Positions 23,120-34,009 of a DNA stretch of 64,000 nt are shown here, piece after piece. The notes under the pieces are model-generated. The model was not told the origin of the DNA. It did no database searches and saw only the letters and a program-made list of their open reading frames with translations. This stretch comes from Cristatella mucedo (taxonomy: Eukaryota > Bryozoa > Phylactolaemata > Cristatellidae). Position numbers and translations under genes: made by a program. The first letter of the stretch is position 1; each line of letters begins with the position of its first letter. The DNA lies in assembly GCA_009760855.2 (NCBI GenBank), contig WPIO01000006.1, positions 11,557,501 to 11,621,500 of the forward strand, read 5' to 3'.

Positions 23120-23820
23120 GTAAATGATCAGTCAGCATAGGAAGAACGTTAAAGCCCTGTAAATCATTATAGAATAGAATAATTCATTAGTTTAGCGCCG
23201 CTAGGGAATTTCATCTCGTAACTATTGTAAAAAAACATTACAAACCGTGAGAAACGCATTTTCATAAATCAATGCCTGTATGTCCAGCGTGATACGAACC
23301 AGCTAAAGGCCGAGGGTAAAACCAAGCATTTGAAAAATAAGCAACATTAGTAATAAAGCCCAAAGGCACCAAAAAATCATGAAGAATAATACCTAATGAG
23401 GGGCTCAACCTTAAATACTGAAGATTAGCTCAATCGCTCTGGCCTATGCATATGTACGACTTTTAAAGAAAGAAGCGCATTAAAGACCAAAAAAAGTTGA
23501 CAACCCTTTTACAGAGGCGAACCACGAGCTTCCACGAAGAAACACCAACGAATGTAGCTAACCAGCTAAAGATTAATGTAGGACCACGAGAATCGACAAA
23601 TGGCAACTATGCCGAGACGCTCTTAAGGACTTGAATTATGTCACTCACTTTCCCGACTGACGCCAATACATCCCCTGACCTAACGACGATTTAAATGAAG
23701 CTAAATAACTCAATTGTTCCTCATACCATCTGGCGGTTTCCTTGTGATTCGTCCTTTATGTATGTGTTCATGCCTTCTACTACTAACCATATTTACATGT
23801 TGAGACTGTGTATGTTACCT
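23120..23820. other. Unassigned interval
   Basis: AT-rich relative to its neighbours. Positions about 23,640-23,815 look like a very decayed + strand LINE A 3' end (CCCCTGACCTAACGACG..., then GATTCGTCCTTTATG), too decayed for exact limits. Confidence 0.35.
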
Positions 23821-23825
23821 CTAGC

Positions 23826-23971
23826 GCTGGTTTGGTCCAGCGGTTAAGATGCTTGCCTCGACCAAGGTCAGGGTTACTGTATTTGATGACCCGGGTCGTG
23901 GGCTCGAGCCCCGTGGCATATGTGAAGCGCCTGAATAGGGGCTGTTCTCTGAGGGCGCTCTACAAATGAAT
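23826..23971 (+). mobile_element. SINE family B, complete
   Basis: A well-preserved copy: head GCTGGTTTGGTCCAGCGG with A box, B box GTGGGCTCGAGCCCC, terminal hairpin from GAAGCGCCTGAATAGG to GAGGGCGCTCTACAAATG, then a (CA)n rather than (ATT)n tail. Confidence 0.9.
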
Positions 23972-24000
23972 TACACACACACACACACACACACCACACA
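23972..24000. repeat. (CA)n microsatellite at SINE tail
   Basis: About a dozen CA units start directly after the SINE terminal ATGAATTA, suggesting that the array grew from the SINE tail. Confidence 0.9.
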
Positions 24001-24029
24001 TATGTCCAGGAGATATAAGTGCTGGCAAA

Positions 24030-24260
24030 GTCCATTTTGAGGGATAGTTTTTTCAATATCGGAGTTTCCCTAAGTTTGCTCCTAGCTAGTAAGTTGGTTT
24101 AATCGCCACTCAATTTGAGAAAGTTTGCTGCTATCCAAGTGCGAACATGAGCAGTTCATTCAGTGAGGTAGTTCAGCGTGCTCGCAGGCTGACGCGTGCA
24201 TTGATGAATATGTATCATCTGCATCTGCATTTTCAATTCACGTGAGCATCGCTCTTTTGA
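24030..24260 (-). pseudogene. LINE A reverse transcriptase fragment, decayed
   Basis: The - strand reads a decayed form of the WMAVNFLKLNDDNTNLL block (here close to WIAANFLKLS), the region after the YADD active site in LINE A. The nucleotide order parallels 60,440-60,570. No open frame survives. Confidence 0.6.
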
Positions 24261-24261
24261 A

Positions 24262-24605
24262 TATCACAAAGCTTGTCGGCGAAGCTGACTTCGGCTTGCA
24301 GACGGCTAGAACCTCTCTCTCTTCTCCACTCGTTTGGGGGGGGGCGGAGCGGGACTGGTTGTGCCCAGGACGCGTGTTCGGAGGACGAACTGCTGCTGCC
24401 GCCCGACTGACGTAGCTGAGGCATTTTAACCAGCTACGAAAGTAGGCGAAAGAGGCTGCGCTTCGATGCTTCTAGACTGGAGGAGAAGTGATAAAAGGCG
24501 GCTGCGTCAGAGCGTGACGGCGATGCCTTCGTCGCCGTGTTCAGCTCGGCTTGCACGTCCCGCAACACAGCCCTGCCAGCGAACCGGCTCTCTGGCAGGT
24601 ATTAG
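24262..24605. other. Unassigned interval
   Basis: Short frames only; no recognised domain or repeat. Confidence 0.3.
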
Positions 24606-24607
24606 CC

Positions 24608-24630
24608 ATAATAATAATAATAATAATATT
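24608..24630. repeat. (AAT)n microsatellite
   Basis: Six to seven AAT units without an adjacent LINE A hairpin. Confidence 0.9.
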
Positions 24631-24810
24631 AGGCATCTATGCAGGGTCAGTGCAAGGCATTTTGGTGCCCTAGGCATGATCAGAAATTTACCACCCCTTC
24701 CTACTCACGCCCTCCGCCACCCGACCATCATAAAATTAAAGTCAATTTGCAAGGTGCAGAAGTGCGTCGTCATAAAGACTCACAAACAAACATGAGTTAA
24801 AAATGTATGT

Positions 24811-25110
24811 TCAGATTTTGGCTTCTCTTAATTTCTTCTTGGCAAACTCGCAGGCCAGTTCTTTAAGATAGAAGAAACTTAATCTGATTCAATATAAATT
24901 ATTGTCGAGCCAACCGGTTGTTCTTAATTTTGAAGATATTCTTTCCAGACTGGCCACTGAAATTGGCAAGGTCAATATAATTCTGAGTGGTACTGTAAGA
25001 TTGGGAAACATTTCTATCAACTTTATACAGCAATAGAAACTGTATGACCTCTCGGGGATTCATAGTCTGGGGAAGGCTCATGGCAAAGGCTTGCAGTTGA
25101 TCTGAAACAA
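24811..25110 (-). pseudogene. Transposase C-terminus, hAT/ZMYM1-like (DUF4371 group), broken
   Basis: Read on the - strand it contains MSLPQTMNPREVIQFLL, then a decayed form of the dimerisation segment SGERSFSKLKLIKNRLR (here SGQSGKNIFKIKNNRLARQ), and after a frameshift FAKKKLREAKI before a TGA at 24,811. That order, including the Phe-Ala-x-Lys-Lys end, is the C-terminus of hAT-type transposases of the ZMYM1/DUF4371 group, cut-and-paste DNA transposon enzymes. The invariant ERSFS serine/arginine core is lost and stops interrupt it, so it is inactive. The upstream catalytic part is not recognised nearby. Identification is from remembered family motifs. Confidence 0.6.
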
Positions 25111-25437
25111 AATTTTATTACAAGGAAGAAACGATAACACAAATGGAACTTTTTCTGTGTTATTGGCCAGTGTTTGTGCTTCAAATTACGTCATCGCTTC
25201 AGCCAATCCTTTCTGACTCGCATGTTTATATATCTCAGAGAATCATAGACTTTGTCGAGGTTGTATCTCAGCTATTTTAGAGAATAAATTGTACTTTCAG
25301 ATCTTGTTTAACTGAGTGATTTCACCATTAGATCACTGGTATCACTGATGTGACTTTTGAGGACTCCCCATTGCCTAATAAACTACTTAACTGAATAATA
25401 CCTAAAACTTGAGAGAAATCATTAAAATCAGTTGCAT

Positions 25438-25635
25438 TCAATCGTTGAGCATCACTTCGCCTTCATCCGGCACTTTTTTCTCAAAGAGGTCGCTTTCGTT
25501 TTCGAAATTAGTCACATAGGCGTCAGCGATCTTTGACTCTTTCTCATCCAGCTCTTCTGCGTCAATGACATTGTTCGGTTTGCCAATGTTGGCCAACGAT
25601 TTCAGGAAGTGCCTAATCTGGCAATTGTCATCATT
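25438..25635 (-). CDS. Unrecognised acidic coding-like frame
   Basis: An open - strand stretch of 65 codons ends in TGA at 25,438. Its composition looks protein-like (KSLANIGKPNNVIDAEELDE, later ADAYVTNF and VPDEGEVM), with many Asp/Glu and few residues typical of random frames. Immediately upstream is an in-frame TAG, which could also serve as a splice acceptor AG, but there is no good pyrimidine tract. Another frame, 25,636-25,998, continues upstream in the same register. No family recognised; it may be a last exon or part of the transposon relic ending at 24,811. Confidence 0.25.
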   Translation of the reverse strand, partial: NDDNCQIRHFLKSLANIGKPNNVIDAEELDEKESKIADAYVTNFENESDLFEKKVPDEGEVMLND

Positions 25636-26000
25636 CTACGATTTGCGTTCCGTTAAATATAATGGCTGTGCTGTGTTCTTCCTTGCATCGACCCAGGCGG
25701 TTCCTGACGCGGCTATGAACTCGCTTGCCATGCTTGCGATTGCGTCCCCCCTCCCGCTGCCGAACTGGTCGGATTCAAAGTCAATGGCGCTAGCACAGAC
25801 GTCAACTGCCTTGTCATGCTGTCCACGAGTTTGCCCAAGGTGTCGTCGCCGGTCGGCTGTTACTGATATTGGCCAACCTTGTCTGCCTTTCGGAATCGGC
25901 ACTCTGTCTGTCTGTCTTCTGCCGCTTAGACTTGTGCACGCTTGCTGCCTGGATCGAGGGATCCGACACATCTGGGCCGTTTCATGCAACCGTTCCAACG

Positions 26001-26022
26001 ATCATTGATCATTGATCATTGA
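26001..26022. repeat. (ATCATTG)3 heptamer repeat
   Basis: Three perfect heptamers immediately precede the CTG/CCG array. Confidence 0.9.
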
Positions 26023-26024
26023 GC

Positions 26025-26132
26025 CGTGCTGCTGCTGCTGCTGCCGCTGCTGCTGCTGCCGCCGCCGCCGCTGCTGCTGCTGCTGCCGCCGCCGCTGCCG
26101 CCGCCGCCGCTGCCGCTGCCGCCGCCGCTGCC

Positions 26133-26164
<32 letters not shown>

Positions 26165-26213
26165 CGCCGCCGCTGCCGCCGCCGCTGCCGCTGCTGCTGC
26201 TGCTGCTGCGATG
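26025..26213. repeat. Long mixed (CTG/CCG)n trinucleotide array
   Basis: About 63 consecutive triplets, each CTG or CCG, with no interruption of period. CTG-rich ends flank a CCG-rich centre. Because the period is three and lacks stops, open frames run through on both strands (polyalanine, Q/R, G/S, P/L, C/R), so frame length is no evidence of coding. Arrays of this kind can form hairpins and change length. Confidence 0.95.
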
Positions 26214-26334
26214 ACTGCGACGACTGCCTGACCGCAATCTTTGCAGCTTGCGTATGCAGACTGACCGGACTCGGCTTTCTCAGCGTATCCGAAGAAGAGC
26301 TCCCAGGTAGGACCACGTGCGACTTGCGTCACGA

Positions 26335-26640
26335 GATCCCCTGACTTGACCACGTTTAAAAAAGAAAATGAAAACGCATCTATTTATCACATCTTTTAGT
26401 GGGTCCATGTGATTCGTCCTTTGTGTGCTTACGCGTGCTGACACTGCATGCTGCCACTAACCAAACTTACATGCTGACCCTGTGTGTGTGTGTCACCCCC
26501 TAGTCGTGTTATTCTTGTTGTTTATTGAGCATACCACTAACCATCCGATCGTACTTCCTTTACAGCAAATGTAAAGGGTCCAGAAAGAGATTGAGTTTTC
26601 TGTGGGGGCTATAACAAAATGTATTATTATTACTGTTATA
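26335..26640 (+). mobile_element. LINE A 3' end
   Basis: Begins in the coding end (DLTTFKKKMKTHLF-like), then GGGTCCATGTGATTCGTCC, the TGCATGCTGCCACTAACC and TGTCACCCC blocks, and a decayed terminal hairpin ending in (ATT)n near 26,630. Abuts the region downstream of the CTG/CCG array. Confidence 0.85.
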
Positions 26641-26644
26641 CAAG

Positions 26645-28380
26645 GCGCGGTACGAGAAAGAGCCACTGGCCACAAAGTCACTAAGCAGTACCTGACTACT
26701 CAGCAGTCGGTACTAAAGGTGTTGAATTGTACAGTATTATTGATTTTTCGGGGCTTTATTAAACAGCTGTTTTAAACACCAGTGTATAGAAAACCATTGA
26801 AATAAACAGATCAATAAGAGGTACCCTTCTGCGGGCACGTTTACATGGGCCCGAGTTACATAATCTTCAAAAAAGGCCTTTGCCTCTCAACTCACCTTCG
26901 AAGCTAGCCTAACTTGAGCCTGATAGGCCCAACTACGGGTCATGCCTTAAAGGATCACCGAAACTTGTGGCCTTTGACTCTGGGTTCCCATTAGCCTTTG
27001 AGGACTACCGTACCTAGAGGCGCTTGATACTTGACTCGCCATTGAAGCTAGTAGTGGACTCTCTAGCACAGGGATGGATTCTTTAGCAGCCCTTGGGGAT
27101 AGGAAGCTACTTACAGAGGATTCTACCGTTGGTTTGAGCACCTTAGATACATGACTTTATGAGGCTCTGCAAGGCAACTGCACATCCCTCCAGCCACTCC
27201 TTAATTGCTAGGCAGCCCTGACGAGAGGTTCGAGTACTGCGATCACATCCAGGCACTGTCGGCTTCAGCTGCACTGCCCAGTTCCTTGACTGCCCGCTGC
27301 AGCAGCCGTTTTCGCCTAAGACCAACACGTCGGAGGAGCGAGGTCGTCGACCTGCACACAAAACCCTAGCACCCACATCCACTGCAAGCAGTTCGCATCG
27401 ACACCCATGCTTCTGCACTGATTGGATAGTTCTTTATAGCGGATTTCTATAACATTATTCCATAGGCTGCCAATAGGTTTTGATCTGGAAAATAGTTTTG
27501 TTTTAGCTCTTGAAACCTTACCAGAAGATAGCTTTTTTTTTAGTTTACAAGTTTTTCCAGGGCCCGCCCATTCCATCGCCCTAGGCGATTGCCCTGTTCG
27601 CCTAGCCGAAGCGTTAACAGACAGGGGTGTGCACAGAGGAGCGCTCGCAGCCAGTGCGTCCTTTTGCGGCTTTTCCTCGAATTGAGTCTCCGCGGGCTCG
27701 GCGCTGCATAAAGCCGAGGAAAAAGCACGCATCCCTCTCGAAACCACGCTATCTCGATTTAAATCACTTCGCTACTTTGCAAGCGCAAAACACGAATGCG
27801 ATGACTTAGTGGCTTGTGCAGTCAGGCAAGCTACTGGTAAAATTGTGGCCTTCACTAGTCACGAAGAGTGAACTTGCTCGAGTGGAGAGCATGAGAGACG
27901 TCGTCGGAGAATGTCAAAGAATGCGTAAGCATTGTGGAAGTCTATTCCACAGTGTAGGACTTGTAGAGCAAAATCTTTCGTCACCCCGTTTAAAAATGAA
28001 GCACAACGCCTGCATTTCTATCCGAGCGCGCTCGCGCGGAGCCGAAGACAGCCACTATCACCAGTTTGTCACTTCCGTACAGATAGTTCGCCCACAAGCG
28101 TGCATTAGCCGTCGATTTGCAGCTGCTCTGCGAACTGCACGATCGTGGCAGGTGTCCAGGTGTACGCCAATGACGTCAATAGGCCTAAGCAAACGAGAGG
28201 TCGGTGTTGGCAGGCAGGATTGGCCTGGCACATTAATGCTGGCCTGGAACTGGGACGTCGGGACCCCGAGGCTGTAACTCGAACTTCGTGGCAGCCGGAG
28301 CTGCTCAGGCGTGCATTCGACGGGAGAGAGCTAGTAAGAAAGTCAATGAGTAAGTGGATCTGATCGTCCTTACGGTGCTT
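26645..28380. other. Unassigned interval
   Basis: A 143-codon - strand frame at 27,316-27,747 and a 153-codon + strand frame at 27,816-28,277 show no recognised domain, and other frames overlap them. I would not call either without transcript evidence. Confidence 0.3.

Positions 28381-28382
<2 letters not shown>

Positions 28383-28440
<58 letters not shown>
28383..28440. repeat. (GA)n microsatellite
   Basis: About 50 bases of nearly pure GA followed by GAAAGAGAGCGAGAG. Confidence 0.95.
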
Positions 28441-28441
<1 letters not shown>

Positions 28442-28594
28442 CGAGAGCTATTTGCAAACTCACTTCCCATGCTGACTTAATTCAGTTAGTCACTAACACT
28501 GCTGCCACTTTAGTCATAAATCCGTGAAATATAGTCCCGATCGATCGATGATCTCTGATGATCTCTAACTCAATCTGGGCTCATCCATTATTAT

Positions 28595-28830
28595 TCGCCA
28601 TAAACATAAAGTATAAATATGAAGCAATAAATATAAAATATAAAACATAAATGTTTATAAAAATATAGAATACAAACATAAAATATAAGATACAAATGTA
28701 AAATATAAAATCTAAAATACAAATATTTTGTTGTACAAATGTAAAATATAGATATAAAATATTAATATTAATATAAAATTTGAATACAAAATATGAATGT
28801 AAAATATAAATACGAAATGCAAATACCACT
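28595..28830. repeat. AT-rich degenerate minisatellite (AAATATAAA type)
   Basis: Imperfect repeats of ATAAAATATAAATAC-like units over about 235 bases. The - strand frame read through it (ILYFMFVFYIF...) is low complexity. Confidence 0.8.
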
Positions 28831-28834
28831 TATC

Positions 28835-29125
28835 GCCGACCTGCACTGGCTACCAGTCAAGCAACGCATCGACTTCAAGGTTTTTTAAGTATCCTCATTT
28901 CTTGGCTCCAGCCTACCTATCAGATCTACTCCCCCACAAGGCCAAGCATCGTACCACCCGCTTTTCGGAAACTAACTTTTTATCTATACCTCGTACAAAC
29001 CTCACATCCTTTGGAGACCGTGCCTTTAGTTCGTATGCTCCCAAAGCCTGGAACTCACTCCCGACTTGCGCCATGACATCCTTTGACTTGACCACATTTA
29101 AAAAGAAATTAAAAAGTCACCTATT
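28835..29125 (+). pseudogene. LINE A reverse transcriptase C-terminal fragment
   Basis: Reads DLHWLPVKQRIDFK, then APAYLSDLLPHKAKHRTTRF, then SFGDRAFSSYAPKAWNSLPT and DLTTFKKKLKSHLF. Starts abruptly next to the AT-rich minisatellite and lacks the 3' hairpin. It meets an oppositely oriented fragment of the same family at about 29,150. Confidence 0.85.
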
Positions 29126-29149
29126 TATGACAGCAAAAACAAGCAGAAA

Positions 29150-29830
29150 TAATTTACCAAAGTCTTCATCCCTGAGAAGGCCTCCTTACATCCTAAGCAA
29201 TTCTGAATCTGTAGAGTGGTGAACTGAAAAAACAGACTGAAACTTGCTTGCTTGGTTTGAAATTTCAATCTAAGATTTAAGCTGGTCTGCCGTGACTCGT
29301 TCCAGTGTCTTTGATAGGAACGGCAGAAGGAAGACTGGGCGGAAGCTGCTCAATTTTCCTTGGTCTAGTGTTGCTTTCTTAATTTATGGCCTAAGTGCAG
29401 CCTTTTTAATAGGTGCGTGGACAAGACCTGAAGCTAAGGACACATTTATTATGCTAGTTATGCATGGTAGCAGCAGATCTATGCACCGTAGAAGTGAGAA
29501 TGTGAGTAAAGGGTCTAGAGAACTAGTCTAGACTAGTGGTCTAGAGGACTCTCTTGCGATTGGCAGATGCATTTTAGGATGAGGTCTTTGTGGCCTACTT
29601 GAATGTAGAAATTGAGGTTACTCTTAGTATTGAGGGAGAGGAGTCCTGTGTGGTTGTTATTGAAGGGCGGGAGTCCAGAAGACACGCCGTTGCCATAGGG
29701 ATGGGTTCTGTGATCCGGTCTATCTTGCTGACAAAGAAGCGTGAGAAGCTGCGATCAGCTGCAATCGCTGCAGGAATCGATAGGTAAGGAAGCAACCTGG
29801 GAGGAGTGGTTATGGAGATGGTCGGTCATC
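29150..29830 (-). pseudogene. LINE A reverse transcriptase N-terminal half fragment
   Basis: The - strand gives, from 29,795 leftwards, SFSRFFVSKIDRITEPI, a segment resembling the region before the reverse transcriptase fingers. After a decayed stretch it gives the CRPVFLLPFLSKTLERVTAD-like block (29,300-29,350) and ending blocks near 29,160-29,230. The polarity is opposite to the fragment ending at 29,125, so the pair is tail to tail or a rearranged copy. Confidence 0.6.
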
Positions 29831-29894
29831 GATATCAATATTTTTGGATTGTGCATCTGTGATTCACCAACATTTTTTTTATAGCAGTTAGACT

Positions 29895-30075
29895 TACTTT
29901 TTGATAGGATGTAATGCATCTCCGTCTGTAACTCCAAAAAGACCATGTGGGTGTTACGAAGGAGAGTTTCATCTCACGCAGCAAAGAGAGAGTGGGAAGC
30001 TTAGCAGAGTCAGGAGAGCAGTTGAGGTAGTGAGCAGGATGGAAGTAGCAGCTCGGGACCGCTGAACAGGATGAG
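29895..30075 (-). mobile_element. LINE B 3' end
   Basis: Contains the family B end blocks: GATGCATTACATCC tail at the left, CCCACATGGTCTTTTTGGAG, then the coding end with CFHPAHYLNCSPDSAKLPTL. Internally shortened relative to 34,010-34,675. Confidence 0.8.
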
Positions 30076-30079
30076 CATG

Positions 30080-30465
30080 GACGGGATCTACAAAAGTCCT
30101 CCAATGCCTTTCAATCGATTTTTGATCTGCCGCATGATTTCTCTAGGTTTCGCTTAGTAGAATTATCTAGTGTAATGTCTGCGGTAAACCATAGCCCGCC
30201 TGAGCGAGTGAACTCAGTGCGCTCAGTCAGATTTTTAACTAGTCGAGACTGTCATCTATTGTCATGCTGTAGCATTCTACCAATGACGACAGGTCAGTAG
30301 GGGGATTAAGCAGCAGCAGGAGCAAACAAGAAATTCTTTCGCGGACAACATCGATGTCTCGGGTCTTGACATTTTTCAATTCACAGAACATTAAATACGG
30401 AGGATGGCACACATTGAAGGAGACTGAATGAGATCTAGATGTGGTCAGATAAGCTAAATTTGGTA
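30080..30465. other. Unassigned interval
   Basis: Probably very old LINE-derived sequence at about 30,420-30,470 but not assignable. No gene seen. Confidence 0.3.
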
Positions 30466-30469
30466 ATAC

Positions 30470-30690
30470 TAGTAATGCATGCTGCCACTAACTACATTTG
30501 CATGCTGACCCTGTGCATGTCACCCCTAACCATATTATTCATTTCGTTTGTTTTTCAAGCATGATTTTACTTACCATTCAATTGCAATTCACTTTACAGC
30601 AAATGTAAAGCGCCTAGAGAGAGATTAAGTTCTCTGAGGGCGCTTTATCAAGTGAATTATTATTATTATTATTAATATTAGCATACAGCG
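30470..30690 (+). mobile_element. LINE A 3' tail, well preserved
   Basis: Runs from TGCATGCTGCCACTAACTAC through GTCACCCCTAACC and CAAGCATGATTTTAC to the terminal hairpin (TAAAGCGCC...GGGCGCTTTATC) and (ATT)n. The hairpin arms pair perfectly over eight bases (AAAGCGCC/GGCGCTTT), which makes this copy a good reference for the 3' end. Confidence 0.9.
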
Positions 30691-30904
30691 GTAGGAGAAC
30701 ATTCAATAAAGTGAGTGACCCTTGAAGTGAGTAAGGTTATGCGCATGAGCCACAAGAGAAAGCGAGCAGGGTCAGTGCACGAAACTCGGCGCCTAAGGCG
30801 TCAGTTTATTTATTGAAATGAATTTTACAATCACCCACAACAAGGAAAGATCAATTTCTTGCATGCAGAATATCAATTAGATCGGAGATATATGAAACAC
30901 AGAG

Positions 30905-31265
30905 GAAATTAATAATAAAAAAAATTATTATGCATTTGCATAGCGGCCTCAGAGAACTGAGTCTCTGCCTAGACACTTTACAGATGCTGCATAGAAAGCA
31001 ATACCAAATGATTGGTGGTAACATTCGCAAGCAGCAGGCACTGTATAAGCCGGTAGATGCGTACGAAAGACGAATCACAAAGACCCGCCGAATGTTGTAA
31101 TAAGTAGGTGCGCTTTAAGCTTTTTTTTTAAATGTCGTTATATCAGGGGACGTTGTGACGTGCTCCGGTAGTGAGTTTTGGTCTTGGGAGCGTAGGAACT
31201 AATGGCACGGTCTCCGACGGTTTTGGGGTTCGTACGAGGTGTGGCTTGGTGCGATTCGAGTGCGA
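30905..31265 (-). mobile_element. LINE A 3' end, decayed
   Basis: The tail (AAT)n at the left is followed by a mutated hairpin (GCGGCCTCAGAGAACTGAGT) and, further right, by the coding end as TTTGGTCTTGGGAGCGTAGG and GGTTCGTACGAGGTG. Several indels. Confidence 0.8.
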
Positions 31266-31269
31266 GCAG

Positions 31270-32840
31270 CCGGCTCGAGACTCTTCTAGGAAATATGGGG
31301 GAGGTGAAGGAGGCGATAGACTACTGCAACCGTAGGGCAGCTTAGTGTCGGATTAAATCAAAACAAGAGATTCGAAAGAGGGGCTTCGAGGGGACTACAA
31401 ACGGTTAGAAATTGGGGGAGAAACGTGCTACTCCTCCACCAGTACCGATTGATCTTGGGATGTGAAAGAAGGAGAAGCCTGTCGGGGTTGCGTCGGCTGT
31501 AGTCGGAACGTTACGCGATTTCAGCCAGGTTTTGGGGCAAGGCGAACGGGTTGAGATCGTTGTCAGTAACAGTCGGCGAAACTAATGCCGCTTGCGGCGT
31601 GGTGGTATAGCCCGTGCCACGTCGGGACTCAGCCGTAAGCAGTAAGAGTTAAGATGTCCACGGGCACGTAATTTTTTATGCCTTTTGGTCAAGTGATACA
31701 CGGATATGCTTTAAACAGGCATTAGCCGTATCGGCTTCTAACTTCAGGACAAGGATGCTTCAGCTAAATTAGCTCACGCACCGGAGACCTCGGGTCTAGA
31801 TTTCTCCGATTCCCCCTTAACTCGCGAGTCTCCTGGCCTGCACCATTTATCGTCTGCAGCCGGTGCGAAAATTGGCAGCTCTTTGCGTTCGCCGTCGGAG
31901 CTCCGCCTGGCGGAGCTGCTGCGCGTCAAACCTCTTCTATCTGAGAGCGTCGCTGGCTCTATTTCAAGCGCCGAATCAAAAATCCTTCACTGGCGGCTGG
32001 TGTCAGTGGCGGCTGGGCCGCGATTCGCTGGGCCGCCACTCATCGCGGCGGGCGCGAAATTGTAATGTTTCTGAAGTGGAACAGCGATTAGCGTGCCTGG
32101 ACAGCCAGGACAGCTCGCTGCCAGCTTCCGTCACCGCCTGCTGCGCTGACTTTTCGCGATTCAATTCCCAGCTAGGAGCCTTCTTCCTCCCAGCTTTCCC
32201 AGCGCCGCCGCCTCAGCCGCAGCCATCAGCGCCACAGCGAGCTTATTTACTTTTCGCGCCCGCATACTTTGCCTGCTTACGCGAGCTCGATCCAGGGCAT
32301 GCCACCGACTAGAGGTCCTACTCGCGACCGCGAGCGGGTGACTTCCTGCGAGCCTGCCACACGCTTGTCCGCCCGACGTACGTAGCCGTCGCAGCCGTCC
32401 GTCGCACGCACGCTTGCAATACTTGCACGTCATTCAGCCTTGACGGTTGCTTCTCTTGCCGCGAACTGTAAAGCGCGCTGACGGCGATTTCGTTTTCCGC
32501 GATCGCTATGGAAGCGATCTGTTGCTATCACGTACCAGCGATTTTTCGCGGGCACGCGATGGTCGAATCAAAAAATTACTAGAAGGCACCTGGTACATAA
32601 GCGCATCGCTGTGCAGCGGCTAAGCACCGGCCGGCTGGCCATCGCTCAGACGCTGACGGTTCCGGTTTTGAACCGACGCAACATACAACAAACGTGCACG
32701 CTCAAAGATGGGCTAGAGTTGATGCATTTCTACTCACTTGATTGATGCGAATATAAGCGACCCGCACAGATGAACGACAGCCAGGTACACAAAACACATT
32801 CAAGAAACAGTAGGTGATTGCAACGCTTAAAATGCGAGCA
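31270..32840. other. Unassigned interval, CpG-rich at 31,860-32,470
   Basis: The CpG-rich part carries overlapping frames on both strands with no recognised domain. Positions 32,610-32,690 have a weak tRNA-like look (GCAGCGGCTAAGCACC, then GGTTTTGAACC) and may be a decayed SINE head. Confidence 0.3.
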
Positions 32841-32842
32841 AT

Positions 32843-33390
32843 AAGAATCATAATAATGCACTTGATAAAGCGCCCTCATAGGACTCAATCTCTCTCTTGG
32901 CGCTTTACATTTGCTTCAAAGGGAGATGCAATTGAATGGTGAGTAATATCATGCATGATAAACAGACAATATGAATCACATTGTTAGGGGCGGCATGCAC
33001 AGGGTCAGCATGCAAATGTGGCTAGTGGCAGCATGCACAGTGTCAGCACGCATAAGCACATCAAGGACGAATCACAGGGACCCACTAAATGCTGTCCTAA
33101 ATAGGTGTGTTTTTAAGTTCTTTTTAAATGTGGTCAGGTCAGAGGATGTTCTGACGCATGTCGGGAGGGATTTCCAGGCTTTGGGAGCTTAAGAATTAAA
33201 TGCACGGTGTCCGAAGGATTTGAGGTTTGTACGAGGTATTTGTAGACTGTTGGATCTGGAAAAGCGGGTGGTACGATGCTTGGCCTGATGAGGGAATAGA
33301 TCTGAGAGATAGGCTGGAGCCAAAGAATGAAGTTACCTAAAAGTGAGCGACAAAACCTTGAAGTCAATCCGTTGCTTGACTGGCAAGGCA
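32843..33390 (-). mobile_element. LINE A 3' portion
   Basis: From the (AAT)n tail and hairpin at 32,843-32,920 through the 3' UTR to the coding end (TTTAGTTCTT-type KKNLKTHLF block, then the APAYLSDL block near 33,310) and stopping at the LPVKQRID block at 33,390. 5' truncated. Frameshifted. Confidence 0.85.
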
Positions 33391-33394
33391 TTTT

Positions 33395-33765
33395 AAAGAA
33401 CAGCTGTCACCGTAAAAATGAGCGCAGCCTAACGGTGGTACTGAAAAAAAACTCGATGGCTTGGACTTGGGCTTGGACTTGTTTTGCCGACCTGGGTAAA
33501 ACAAAAAGTCCAGCATTAAGTTCACTGGCGAGAGTTTTGGCTAGAAAAGTGACGTCAAATAGCCATTCCTCCCATGGCTCGCCTAAACGGGGAGGCACTG
33601 AGTATACCGGTGAGAGATCTCGGGAAAACCCGTGAAGCATCGCGAGGAAATTCCACTTAAAAATTGAAGATCAAATAGCATACAGTCACATGGCCGCCAA
33701 GCATAGGTGCAATGATTTCCCGATGGGCGGGCAGACGCTTGCTAGAGCGGCTGTCACATGCCGAG
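33395..33765. other. Unassigned interval
   Basis: Nothing recognised. Confidence 0.3.
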
Positions 33766-33766
33766 C

Positions 33767-33865
33767 TGATTTGGCCCAGCGCTTAAGGTGCTCTCGCTCT
33801 CCGACCAAGGTCAGTGCTAAGGTCGTGAGCTTGTGCCCGAGGTATGTGTGCGAGGTGCATTAGTG
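33767..33865 (+). mobile_element. SINE family B head, decayed
   Basis: GATTTGGCCCAGCGCTTAAGGT (A box) and GGTCGTGAGCTTGTGCCC (decayed B box) with the family spacing. The 3' hairpin is not preserved. Confidence 0.6.
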
Positions 33866-34009
33866 ACGGTTTGATGGTTGCGTTTCGGGACTAAGTTGGC
33901 CAGCGATTTTCCCTGCACTGCCACGTGAACGTCCAAACTAAGAGGAAAGTCTTCGTCTCTAAGCAGGAAAGGCGATATTGTAGAAAAACATGTAATATAT
34001 ACATATATA

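Noticed and set aside
26002-26353. Polyalanine, Q/R and G/S frames over the CTG/CCG array
   Set aside because: All are forced open by the three-base period on both strands, so they say nothing about coding.
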